Positions 18,173 through 25,855 of a stretch of 64,000 nt of DNA are shown in pieces. The notes below the pieces were generated by a model, which was not told the origin of the DNA, ran no database searches, and worked only from the letters and a program-made list of their open reading frames with translations. The stretch lies in assembly GCA_020072815.1 (NCBI GenBank), contig JAIQGE010000006.1, positions 1 to 64,000 on the forward strand, written 5' to 3'. Origin of the DNA: Terriglobia bacterium. GTDB lineage: Bacteria > Acidobacteriota > Terriglobia > Terriglobales > Acidobacteriaceae. Position numbers and translations under genes: made by a program. Positions within the stretch are counted from its first letter, which is position 1, and every line of letters starts with the position of its first letter.

Positions 18173-18667
18173 GTGATCACAGACTTCCACAGTCTCTACC
18201 AGAGCTACGCGCCCCAGGTGCGGCGGTTTGCCTTGTTCCTGTGCGGCGAGCCGGCGCTGGCGGACGACCTCACGTCAGAGACCTTTGTGCGCGCCTGGAC
18301 GTCACGCGGCAAGATCCGCGAAGCCACGGTGAAGGCCTACTTGTTCACCATCGCGCGCAATCTTTATCGCGACCACCTGCGGCGCAACAAACGCTTTACT
18401 GAACTGGAAGACTCCATGCCTGATGAATCCCCCGGGCTGGAAGCGCGCGCGGAACATAAGGCCGAACTGGACGCGGTGATGGCGGCGCTGCAGCACCTGA
18501 CGGAAGTGGACCGCGCGGCGCTGCTGATGCGCGTGCAGGAAGAAATGTCATACGAGGAAATTGCCCACGCCCTGGGCTTGCAGGTGAGCACGGTGAAAGT
18601 CAAAGTGCATCGCGCGCGCTTAAAGCTGATGCAAGTGCGTGAGATGTTTCAGGAGGAACAACCATGA
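18173..18667 (+). CDS. ECF-type RNA polymerase sigma factor
   Basis: The protein has 164 residues, containing only regions 2 and 4. Region 2 shows DDLTSETFVRAWTSR and the DNA-contacting FTIARNLYRDHLRR. Region 4 has the helix-turn-helix YEEIAHALGLQVSTVKVKVH. It uses a GTG start. Its stop overlaps the start of the next gene (ATGA), so the two proteins are translationally coupled, as expected for a sigma/anti-sigma pair. Confidence 0.92.
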   Translation: MITDFHSLYQSYAPQVRRFALFLCGEPALADDLTSETFVRAWTSRGKIREATVKAYLFTIARNLYRDHLRRNKRFTELEDSMPDESPGLEARAEHKAELDAVMAALQHLTEVDRAALLMRVQEEMSYEEIAHALGLQVSTVKVKVHRARLKLMQVREMFQEEQP

Positions 18668-19275
18668 ATGTTGAGCGCGAAGTCATCATTGATCTGCTGC
18701 CGGCCTATTTTTCCGGCGAAGCCAGCGCGGCCACCCGCGCCCTGGTGGAAGAATATTTCCGCCAGGACCCGGACTTTGAGCGGATCGCCCGCGGCGCCAA
18801 CAAATCCGTGGAAGGGCTGAAGGCCCCGTTCGCTCCCCTGGACGACGCGCGGGAAAAGCTCGCGCTCGAACGCGCCCGCCAGGTAATGCAGACGCGCAGC
18901 GCCTTCTTCTGGCTGGCGGTGTGTTACACCCTGATCCTGCTGCTGTTCCGCGTCCACGAAGGCAAGATTGTGTGGATCATGTGGGGCACCTCGCCCACCG
19001 TGGGCATGACGTTTACCGCGCTGGCGGTGTTCTTCTGGCTGTTCTACCTGCGCGTGCGCCGCCGCTGCGAACCTCTGCCCACCTACACCATATTCTTTTG
19101 GCTGGCATTCTTCTATACGCTGCTCACGCTGCTGTTCCGGATCCAGGACCACAAAATCAAACCGGTCTTCTTCGGCGCCGACCCTACCGCGGGTTTCATC
19201 TTCGCCGGACTGGCGGTGGTCCTGTGGGGCGTGTACTTCTATCAGCGATGGAAAGCCAGGGTGACTCGTGATTGA
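18664..19275 (+). CDS. Membrane anti-sigma-like protein with duplicated membrane module
   Basis: The protein has 203 residues. The N-terminal 50 (REVIIDLLPAYFSGEASA, VEEYFRQDPDFE) resemble the anti-sigma zinc-finger fold but lack its zinc cysteines. After a helical linker there are two similar membrane modules, about 81-137 (FFWLAVCYTLILLLFR...VGMTFTALAVFFWLFYLR) and 144-198 (FFWLAFFYTLLTLLFR...AGFIFAGLAVVLWGVYFY). It overlaps the sigma gene by four bases and presumably holds that sigma factor at the membrane; the signal is unknown. Confidence 0.75.
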   Translation: MNVEREVIIDLLPAYFSGEASAATRALVEEYFRQDPDFERIARGANKSVEGLKAPFAPLDDAREKLALERARQVMQTRSAFFWLAVCYTLILLLFRVHEGKIVWIMWGTSPTVGMTFTALAVFFWLFYLRVRRRCEPLPTYTIFFWLAFFYTLLTLLFRIQDHKIKPVFFGADPTAGFIFAGLAVVLWGVYFYQRWKARVTRD

Positions 19276-19351
19276 CATTGTGCGCATGCAAAAATGCTAT
19301 CGGAAAATCTCTTGGGATGACGGCTCCAAAATTGGCTAGGATACACTCTGC

Positions 19352-19789
19352 GTGAATCTAAGATCTGTCTCCGTCCTTGCGACTCTCGTTCTAATCGCGG
19401 CGGTCGTAGCTCTGGGCGTTGCCGGCGGCCTGCTCGGCACCGGCCCGGTCAGCATTTCGCTGCAAATTGGCGGGCTGCTGCTGATGCTGTGGGCGCGTTT
19501 AACGTTTGGCTTGCGCAGCTTTCATTTTGCGGCCAACCCAACGGCAGGCGCTCTAATCACGCGGGGCCCATACCGATATGTTCGCAATCCAATTTACGCC
19601 GCGGCTTGGCTGATCTTGTGGACTGGCGTCGCGGTGCACTGGTCGCTGGTCAATGCGCTGCTGGGATTGCTGATAGCCGCCATGCTGCTCGTCAGGATCG
19701 CCTGCGAAGAGCACTTTCTCCGCGCGGCTTACCTTGAATATGAAGACTATGCGCGCAAAACTGCTCGCGTGGTTCCGTTCCTCATCTAA
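19352..19789 (+). CDS. Isoprenylcysteine-type methyltransferase family membrane protein
   Basis: The protein has 145 residues and three or four membrane helices. The family signature GPYRYVRNPIY is at about residues 72-82 and EEHFLRAAYLEYEDY near the end. Such PEMT/ICMT-like proteins use S-adenosylmethionine to methylate small or lipid substrates; the substrate here is unknown. It starts with GTG and has no clear ribosome site. It converges with the next gene, only six bases apart. Confidence 0.82.
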   Translation: MNLRSVSVLATLVLIAAVVALGVAGGLLGTGPVSISLQIGGLLLMLWARLTFGLRSFHFAANPTAGALITRGPYRYVRNPIYAAAWLILWTGVAVHWSLVNALLGLLIAAMLLVRIACEEHFLRAAYLEYEDYARKTARVVPFLI

Positions 19790-19795
19790 CTTCCT

Positions 19796-20851
19796 TTACG
19801 GGTTCGTCGTAATCTCCCCCACGTACGCCACCGTGTCGCCATTCTTCATGGACGGCACGCTGCATATATAAAGGATCACGCCGGCCGCGGGCGCGCGCGC
19901 TTCCAGAATGGTTTTGCCGAAGTAGTCAGTGACGTAGCCGATCTTCATGCCCGCTTCCACGTACGCTCCGCGCTGCACCAAGGGATAGAAGATGCCGGTC
20001 TGGTCGCTGGCGACGGTGTCAATCTTGCCGATCCACACCGGATGCTCCACCACAGCGGGCGCGCCGGACAGCATCTTCAGATAGCGCATCACGCTCAGCG
20101 TGCCGTTGACCAGCGATTGCACGTCGTCGGTCTGGACGGTCCCGGCGTATCCGGCTTCCACCGCAATGGCCGGCTTGCCGCGGGTGTTGGCGGTGTTGTC
20201 CAGATAACGCGACGCGTTGGGATCTTTGGGGCGGTCGGCCCAGACGATGATGGTGTTGAGGCCGAAAGCCATCGCCATGTCATGGGTGATGGCGTCCTGC
20301 TTGGCGTTGCCGCTCTTGGGCCAATACGCGTAAGGCGTAAGGCTCTCGTCCAGGTCGCCGCCGTGATAGTCAATCAAGTAATCGCAGCGCTCGATGACCT
20401 GCTTGGTGATCACCCACGACGCGCGCTCGGTCTGCGTGCCGTCCGCCTTGCCGGGATAGAAGCGGTTCATGTTCTTGCTGTCCACCGGGTTCAGGTGCGG
20501 GACTTTCTGCTCGAACGAAGCAGTGTTGACCAGCGGAAGTATGAGCACCGTGCCGGAAATCTGCGCGGGATCAAGTGCCTGAATCAACTTTTCCAGGGCG
20601 ATCACCGATGCGTATTCCGTCCCGTGCGAACCAGATACCAATGCCAGTACTGGGCCAGGCTTTGCGCCGTGGACCACGACAACCGGAATCGCGGTTGCAG
20701 CGTCCGAGCCGGCGGGGACTTCCAGAACGCCGGTGGCTTTCTGTCCGGGCGCGGCGCTGGCGGTGCCGAGCGTGAAATTGTTCTGTGCGAAGACGGTGAG
20801 CGACGCGGCCAACAGAGATGCGAGCGTGACAACGGTGAAGCAGTTTTTCAT
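19796..20851 (-). CDS. Succinylglutamate desuccinylase/aspartoacylase-type zinc hydrolase, exported
   Basis: The protein has 351 residues with a signal peptide (SLTVFAQ cleavage, about 22). The M14-like zinc site is visible as SGSHGTEYASVIALE (His and Glu) and YLIDYHGGDLDE (His), with NPVDSKNMNRFYPG between them. The C-terminal part is the beta-barrel domain of AstE/AspA relatives. It is likely a periplasmic amidohydrolase or carboxypeptidase. The next minus-strand gene (cupin) lies 44 bases upstream. Confidence 0.85.
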   Translation of the reverse strand: MKNCFTVVTLASLLAASLTVFAQNNFTLGTASAAPGQKATGVLEVPAGSDAATAIPVVVVHGAKPGPVLALVSGSHGTEYASVIALEKLIQALDPAQISGTVLILPLVNTASFEQKVPHLNPVDSKNMNRFYPGKADGTQTERASWVITKQVIERCDYLIDYHGGDLDESLTPYAYWPKSGNAKQDAITHDMAMAFGLNTIIVWADRPKDPNASRYLDNTANTRGKPAIAVEAGYAGTVQTDDVQSLVNGTLSVMRYLKMLSGAPAVVEHPVWIGKIDTVASDQTGIFYPLVQRGAYVEAGMKIGYVTDYFGKTILEARAPAAGVILYICSVPSMKNGDTVAYVGEITTNP

Positions 20852-20895
20852 AGCGACGAAAGTATACTCGCTCCGGCGGCGGAAGCCTCAGCGGC

Positions 20896-21435
20896 TCAGC
20901 GCGCTCGCTTGGCCCCCAGCAGGCACACGGCGATCACGCACGGCTGCGCGGAGCGATTGTGCCAGGCATGCCGCGTTCCGTTCTGCACCACGCAGTCCCC
21001 GGCCTTCAAATGGACCTCCGCGCCGTCGTCCAGTTCCAGCCAGACTTCACCGGAGATCACCACGTCAAAGTCCACGGTGTCCGTAGTGTGCATGCCGCGG
21101 CCGCCCGGTTCCAGGGCTTCAGCCATGCCGGGCACCTTGGCTTCCAGTTCCGCCAGGACCTTGTCGGGATCCGGAGGCGGCTCAGGAGCGCGCTCGGTGT
21201 AAGGCGGCAGCGTGAAGAAGCCGAAGCGGTAGCCGGCGGTGGAAGGAAAGTACCTGGGTTGCGACGGCGCGCTGCCGTCGGCAGGAAGCGCCGGTGGCTG
21301 GTCACTGCCCCACATGCGATGGAACTCATAGCCGGACGCCAAGGCTGCTGGGTTGACGGCTTCATCATGGACGAAAATTGATTTTCCCGGACCGGTCTTA
21401 CCGGTGACGACGCGTCGGATCTTCATGCGCGCCAT
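20896..21435 (-). CDS. Cupin-domain protein
   Basis: The protein has 179 residues. A C-terminal cupin barrel carries the two motifs HTTDTVDFDVVISGEVWLEL and GDCVVQNGTRHAWHNRSAQP. The N-terminal half (KSIFVHDEAVNP, FHRMWGSDQPP) resembles proteins found near aromatic and sugar metabolism genes. The metal ligands His/Asp/His are plausible. Two nearby ATG codons are possible; the longer is given. Confidence 0.8.
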   Translation of the reverse strand: MARMKIRRVVTGKTGPGKSIFVHDEAVNPAALASGYEFHRMWGSDQPPALPADGSAPSQPRYFPSTAGYRFGFFTLPPYTERAPEPPPDPDKVLAELEAKVPGMAEALEPGGRGMHTTDTVDFDVVISGEVWLELDDGAEVHLKAGDCVVQNGTRHAWHNRSAQPCVIAVCLLGAKRAR

Positions 21436-21454
21436 TGTACGCCCTTGCGCGGTC

Positions 21455-22303
21455 TTACTCGATCCTCACTACTCGCTCATTCACCTTGGCGAACCGCTCA
21501 AACATGGCCGGATCGTGGCCGGGGACAATGAGGCGGGGGCTGCCGGCGATTTGTTTCATACGGTCCTGAGCGCGAAGGTTGGAGGCCGCGTCCAGCGTCT
21601 GGGCGATGGGCAGGTGCTTCTCCAGGTTTTCGTAGAGATACATGTTGTCGCTGGCCAGGACCACGGTGCCAGCTTTGGTCTTCACGCCGACATATTGCGA
21701 CTGGTACGTATGTTTCCCGCCGATGTAGCAAGTCACGCCGGGAAGGATCTCCTGGGCATCGCCTTCCACCAGGCCGACGCGGCCTTCCATGTTCAGCTTC
21801 ACCAGTGCCATGACGTCATCTTTCTCAATCCCGCCGTGGGTGTTCTTGTGCTGCCAGGCTTCGCCGGTGTAGTAGGTGTATTCGTCGCGCTGCAGCCATA
21901 TGCGGGCGTTGGGAAACAAGTCCATGCCGTCGGCGTGGTCCCAGTGCATGTGGGTGATGATCACGTCAGTGATTTCTTCCGGCTTGACGCCGGCGCGGAC
22001 CACGGCTTCCGACGCCTTGAGGAAGTCTTTCACCGTCCAGTCTTTGAAAAACTGGTCGCGATAGAACCCGGAGTCCACCAGAATATTGCGGCCGCTGCCC
22101 TTGATGAGCCATACGGCCATGGCGATGTCCAGCTTGCGCGCGGGATCGGCGCCCTGGACCAGCGCGCCCACGGGAAAGTCAGGAATGGTGGCGTAGCGGA
22201 TGGCATACACCTCATACTGCGGCGGCGGGTTGTCGGCAGCCGAAGCGCAGAAGCAAACGATCGCGCAAAAACTAAAGACAATGCATCTGAACTGAGCAAA
22301 CAT
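21455..22303 (-). CDS. Exported metallo-beta-lactamase-fold lactonase-like hydrolase
   Basis: The protein has 282 residues with a signal peptide ending at about 22 (FCASA). The binuclear zinc motif HMHWDHADG is at 118-126, followed by a later His (IGGKHTYQSQYVG), Asp (VLASDNMYLYEN) and His (IVPGHDPAMF). The overall pattern matches the N-acyl-homoserine lactone lactonases of the AiiA/AttM type, so quorum quenching in the periplasm is possible. Other lactones cannot be excluded. A palindrome lies 16 bases upstream of the start. Confidence 0.82.
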   Translation of the reverse strand: MFAQFRCIVFSFCAIVCFCASAADNPPPQYEVYAIRYATIPDFPVGALVQGADPARKLDIAMAVWLIKGSGRNILVDSGFYRDQFFKDWTVKDFLKASEAVVRAGVKPEEITDVIITHMHWDHADGMDLFPNARIWLQRDEYTYYTGEAWQHKNTHGGIEKDDVMALVKLNMEGRVGLVEGDAQEILPGVTCYIGGKHTYQSQYVGVKTKAGTVVLASDNMYLYENLEKHLPIAQTLDAASNLRAQDRMKQIAGSPRLIVPGHDPAMFERFAKVNERVVRIE

Positions 22304-22318
22304 GTTGGTGGTCCTGGC

Positions 22319-22335
22319 TTTGAAAAGTTTTCAAA
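22319..22335. promoter_or_regulatory. 17-bp perfect palindrome between divergent genes
   Basis: The sequence tttgaaaagttttcaaa is a perfect inverted repeat around a single base. It lies 16 bases from the start of the lactonase-like gene and 40 from the start of the gene at 22375, where an operator would control one or both. Confidence 0.45.
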
Positions 22336-22374
22336 TACTACAAGCTGCGCGCCCGTGAAATAATGGGAATCTGA

Positions 22375-22815
22375 ATGTTTAGGACTCCCCAAGCCCCGTC
22401 TCTCATGCGGCGAATCGGGACCAGCGTGTTGCTGGGCGTCCTCATCGCTGCTCTTGGCGTGTGGTTCGAGATTCTGATCAGCCACAAGTCATTCTCGATG
22501 GTCGAGGCGATTGATGACATCATTATTGGGATGCTTGCCGCGCTGGTGGTTTTCAGTTACGAGCAAAGGCAGTATCGCGCGACCATGGAAAAGATCCGTG
22601 TCATCGCGGGTATGAACCACCACGTCCGCAACGCGCTGCAGGCGATATCTTACGCTCCCTACACCGAGCAGGCAAAACAGATCAAGATGATTAGCGAATC
22701 GGTGAGCCGCATCGAGTGGGCGCTGCGCGAAGTCCTGCCGGGAGAATCTGAGCCGGCGGACGAGGGCAGCGTCAAAGCATACAGCCATAAGTTCCCGGCG
22801 AACACGCCGCGCTAA
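22375..22815 (+). CDS. Two-helix membrane protein with a kinase H-box-like motif
   Basis: The protein has 146 residues. Two membrane helices (about 12-31 and 44-60) are followed by a cytoplasmic helix with IAGMNHHVRNALQAIS. This has the shape of a histidine-kinase dimerisation helix with the phosphorylatable His and the NxL pattern. No ATPase domain follows, and the protein stops after about 75 more residues. It may be a truncated kinase or a phosphotransfer partner. The end of the gene runs into an 18-bp tandem repeat. Confidence 0.7.
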   Translation: MFRTPQAPSLMRRIGTSVLLGVLIAALGVWFEILISHKSFSMVEAIDDIIIGMLAALVVFSYEQRQYRATMEKIRVIAGMNHHVRNALQAISYAPYTEQAKQIKMISESVSRIEWALREVLPGESEPADEGSVKAYSHKFPANTPR

Positions 22816-22910
22816 ACCTGCCCTTCGCGCTAAACCACCTCTTCGCGCGAAGTCAGCCCTTTGCGCTAGACCAACTCTTCGCGCTGGACCACTCTTTTGC
22901 GTTAAACCAG
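22803..22910. repeat. Six-unit 18-bp tandem repeat
   Basis: Six consecutive units of exactly 18 bases follow the pattern ctcttcgcgctaaaccac with point changes. They cover the space between two convergent genes, extending 13 bases into the end of the first and 9 bases into the end of the second. There are no spacers between units. On the minus strand each unit would read as six residues of the type GLARRA. Confidence 0.85.
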
Positions 22911-23438
22911 CGCTTTGAAAATGGCGATGGGCAACAAAATGCCAATCGCCAGCCCGTAAGCCAGGTCCGCCCAGAAAAACTTGGCATAGTTCAGGACGTA
23001 AACCACAGCCACAATGGGGTAGCTGACAATCGCCAGCAGGTTGAACTTTCGCGCTTCCGCCGGCATGAGCTTCCACATCGCTTTCAGGTCCTGCGTGGAG
23101 GGGAAGGCGTGCATGCCAATGGACAATCCCAGCCAGTAGAAGAAATAGGCCAAAGGGTCGGCGATGCGGAATTCCCACAGCGGCAGAAATGCAGCGAAAC
23201 AAAAGAGCACGCAGAACGCTGAGTTCAGAAAGAACGGCCCCATCGCCACCAGGAAGTTTTTCTTGAAATCAGTGGTGGCTTCATGAATTACATATCCGGC
23301 GGGATTGCCAAAGCGGAAATAACTGACGTCAAAGACCGCGAGCCGGGCAATGCGGCAGCAGAGCAAATGCGCCGCCTCGTGCACGATGACTCCGGGAAAG
23401 GTAAGCACCGAGATGACGACGCCAGGGATCAGGAACAT
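22902..23438 (-). CDS. Membrane-embedded HExxH (M50-like) protease
   Basis: The protein has 178 residues and four or five membrane segments. HEAAH is at 20-24 within the first helix (VIVHEAAHLLCCRIA), as in M50/DUF3267 site-2-type proteases. A conserved-looking FGNPAGYVIHE follows. The expected second motif (NPDG or similar Asp) is not clear; DLKAMWKLMP around 118-128 is a candidate. The start codon overlaps the stop of the upstream TPR gene by one base (TGATG), implying coupled translation. Confidence 0.75.
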   Translation of the reverse strand: MFLIPGVVISVLTFPGVIVHEAAHLLCCRIARLAVFDVSYFRFGNPAGYVIHEATTDFKKNFLVAMGPFFLNSAFCVLFCFAAFLPLWEFRIADPLAYFFYWLGLSIGMHAFPSTQDLKAMWKLMPAEARKFNLLAIVSYPIVAVVYVLNYAKFFWADLAYGLAIGILLPIAIFKALV

Positions 23439-24496
23439 CAGCGCTTGGCTCCTTTCGGCGGGAAACGGCGGTCGTATTCGTCTTTGTCCAGAATCTCGCG
23501 GGACTGCAAGCGGTAGCGAATGCGCACCGAGTAGCTGTCATAAGCAGCGCGGTCGTCGGGCGAGGCCTGCGCCAGAGTTTGCGCCTTGGCCAGCAGCTGC
23601 TCGGCCTGGTCGCGGAACTTGGCGTCTCCGGTCAGAGCGTATTTGCAAGCCACGGCGGCAGCCACGCCGGCATTGAGGTTGGGATCGTTGGGACTTTTGT
23701 CCAGGGCAGCCTGGGCAAACGTCAGCGACGCATCATAATCTTTGCGATAAAACGCGGCGCGCGAATTGAAGACCTCAGACGCAATCACCAGGTTAAGGGC
23801 TTGCGGGTATTCCTTGGCGGCTTCGGTCATGAGCCGAGCGGCCTCGCCATACTGGCCTTGGCCATCAAGCGTAACGGCGCGCCGCGCTTTGCGCACCGCG
23901 TCCACCGAGCGCTTAAATATCCCGTTGACTTCTTTGTACAGGGCATCATCATGATCCCAATGCGAGCGCTGCCTGAGGAAACGCTCGGCGCCGTCAGGAT
24001 CACCCGCCATGAAATTCGCTTTGGCGCCCAGAAGGACGGCCTTTTGCGTGTCCGGCAAGATCAAGAGCGCTTGCTGAAATTCATTGGAAGCGCGGGTATA
24101 GTCTTGGCGGCCCATGGCGCGTTCACCACGGACCATGTGGCGTTCCGCGGCAAAGTAATGCCGGCTGCGCCACAGCGACCATCCCAGAAGCACGAGCAAC
24201 ACGGCCAGGCTGGCTTTGAGCCAGAGCGGGAATGGCCGATGGTAGAGCCCGGGAGCGCAGCTATCGCAGACCGGTTTGCCGCCGATGAGCGGAAGCGCGG
24301 TGTCGCCGAGGTCCGTCGCGCAAACCGAGCAGATGGTGGGGTCCATGATGCGCCCGAGCTGCAGCTTTTCGCCCGCTGCTTTGGTTTCCGCCGGGAGCTT
24401 TTCCGCGCAAGACGCGCAGATGGGCCTCCCGTCCAGGGCAAACATCTCTCCCGACGGTTGTTCAGAACCGCAGACGCTACAGGTTGCTTTGCGCAT
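23438..24496 (-). CDS. Zinc-ribbon, membrane-anchored TPR protein
   Basis: The protein has 352 residues. Two small zinc modules come first (CSVCGSEQ...CASCAEK at 6-32 and CSVCATDL...CDSCAPG at 56-83). A single membrane helix follows (about 92-109), then tetratricopeptide-like helical repeats to the end, for example MGRQDYTRASNEFQQALLIL and YRKDYDASLTFAQAALDKSP. The ribbon is on one side of the membrane and the repeats on the other. It is translationally coupled to the protease gene. Confidence 0.8.
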   Translation of the reverse strand: MRKATCSVCGSEQPSGEMFALDGRPICASCAEKLPAETKAAGEKLQLGRIMDPTICSVCATDLGDTALPLIGGKPVCDSCAPGLYHRPFPLWLKASLAVLLVLLGWSLWRSRHYFAAERHMVRGERAMGRQDYTRASNEFQQALLILPDTQKAVLLGAKANFMAGDPDGAERFLRQRSHWDHDDALYKEVNGIFKRSVDAVRKARRAVTLDGQGQYGEAARLMTEAAKEYPQALNLVIASEVFNSRAAFYRKDYDASLTFAQAALDKSPNDPNLNAGVAAAVACKYALTGDAKFRDQAEQLLAKAQTLAQASPDDRAAYDSYSVRIRYRLQSREILDKDEYDRRFPPKGAKR

Positions 24497-24583
24497 GTAG
24501 TAGTTCTATTTGAGCAATGTTGGCGACAAGACGCAACTGCCTTCCGACGCTGGACCAAAGAAGGACGCCAGCGTGCGCACCAG

Positions 24584-25159
24584 CTAGCGAGCCGGCCTGC
24601 CCTGGATCGCTTTTAGCTCTTCGACGCTGATCTCCCGCCACTCTCCCGGCTGGAGACCTTGCAGTTGGAGCCGGCCGATGGCCACGCGCACCAGGCGAAG
24701 CGTGGGATGGCCGACCGCGGCGGTCATCCGCCGCACCTGGCGGTTGCGGCCTTCGGTGAGCGTGAGCTCCAGCCACGCCGTGGGAATGTTCTTGCGAAAG
24801 CGAATCGGAGGGTCGCGCGGCGGAAGCGCCGGTTCTTCCGCCAGAAGCCGTGCCTGAGCCGGCAGCGTGCGCTTGCCCTGGATGACCACGCCTTCGGCCA
24901 AGCGGCGCAATGCGTCGCCCGACGGGCTACCTTCCACTTGCACCCAATAAGTTCGCGGGTGTTGGAACTTGGGATCGGTGAGCCGGTGCTGCAAGTCGCC
25001 GTCGTCGGTGAGCAGCAGCAGGCCTTCACTGTCATGATCGAGGCGGCCGGCGGGATAGACGCCTTTGAGCGAAATGTATTGCTTAAGCGTATGCCCAGCG
25101 CCGGAAAACTGGCTCAGCGCGCCAAACGGCTTGTAAAAGAGGATGTAGCGGTATGGCAC
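24584..25159 (-). CDS. rluE: 23S rRNA pseudouridine synthase, RluE/RsuA family
   Basis: The protein has 191 residues. The catalytic Asp41 lies in [19 protein letters not shown], and the family motif [17 protein letters not shown] follows. There is no S4 domain, which fits RluE (E. coli position U2457) better than RsuA or RluB. It is cytoplasmic. A ribosome site is not obvious. Specificity for the RluE target is inferred from the domain layout and similarity pattern. Confidence 0.85.
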   Translation of the reverse strand: MPYRYILFYKPFGALSQFSGAGHTLKQYISLKGVYPAGRLDHDSEGLLLLTDDGDLQHRLTDPKFQHPRTYWVQVEGSPSGDALRRLAEGVVIQGKRTLPAQARLLAEEPALPPRDPPIRFRKNIPTAWLELTLTEGRNRQVRRMTAAVGHPTLRLVRVAIGRLQLQGLQPGEWREISVEELKAIQGRPAR

Positions 25160-25434
25160 CGACTAAGCTTACCTGATGCCGGGGAGTCAGAAAGCAACGC
25201 ATGGGCGCGGAGAGCAAAGGCACGAGTGGAAAGGAGCGTAAACTGCGCGACAGTTGAGGCTACAGGTTCGCAACGTTGCATCAGCGCCCATGATCGCTTT
25301 CTTTCTGGCTGGCGTTGCGGTTATGAAGAGTCGCAAACGCAGTATGAATCGCCAACACCGCCAGAAAATCTGTTGTCAAAGACCAAGTACGAGTGCGCGA
25401 AACGTCTGGCGTTCCGCACAGAGCTGCCGGAAGC
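25160..25434. other. Gene-free region
   Basis: About 275 bases between rluE and a small membrane gene show no convincing frame, terminator or repeat. Confidence 0.5.
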
Positions 25435-25554
25435 TTACGCCATGGCCAGCAGGAAATAGCCAACACCGAGCCAGGTGGCAAACGCGCCCACGGTCAGCGC
25501 GACCCGGAGAGAGAAACTATCAAGAGTGCGATTATTTTTGCCGTCGAACATCAT
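25435..25554 (-). CDS. 39-residue membrane protein
   Basis: The frame begins MMFDGKNNRTLDSFSLRVAL and ends in a single hydrophobic helix (TVGAFATWLGVGYFLLAMA). An AAAGGA ribosome site lies eight bases before the first ATG, and a longer in-frame extension has no such site. One membrane segment with a short polar head is typical of small inner-membrane proteins. Function unknown. The 300 bases from 25555 to 25855 are AT-richer than their surroundings and hold nothing else I can support. Confidence 0.5.
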   Translation of the reverse strand: MMFDGKNNRTLDSFSLRVALTVGAFATWLGVGYFLLAMA

Positions 25555-25855
25555 GTATTGTTTCCTTTCAAAACTAATTACGTTTGTAGTTGGGTTTTGG
25601 TTACAACAAACTTCGAGCATTTCTATTGCACCTGCCATGCCAAGGCGCCGACAAGCTGCAAAGCCTTGGTTTTCAGCATGTAATCGCGCCGCTGAGCAAT
25701 GATCATGGCCTTAAGGTGTTCGCTTTCGAATCTAATACTGTTCGCAATCGGACACTAATAAAGAGACCAAACCAAACAGCGGAGCGTCCGTCTAATGAGC
25801 ATGCACACGCGAGTCTGCGTGTGCTCAGCGATCTCCCGTGCAGTAAAATCAGGAA

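Noticed and set aside
22803-22910. Possible CRISPR array
   Set aside because: The 18-bp units follow each other directly with no spacers, and no cas gene is in the window.
22489-23202. A minus-strand frame with GLARRA hexapeptide repeats
   Set aside because: It overlaps two better-supported genes, and its repeats come from the 18-bp DNA array.
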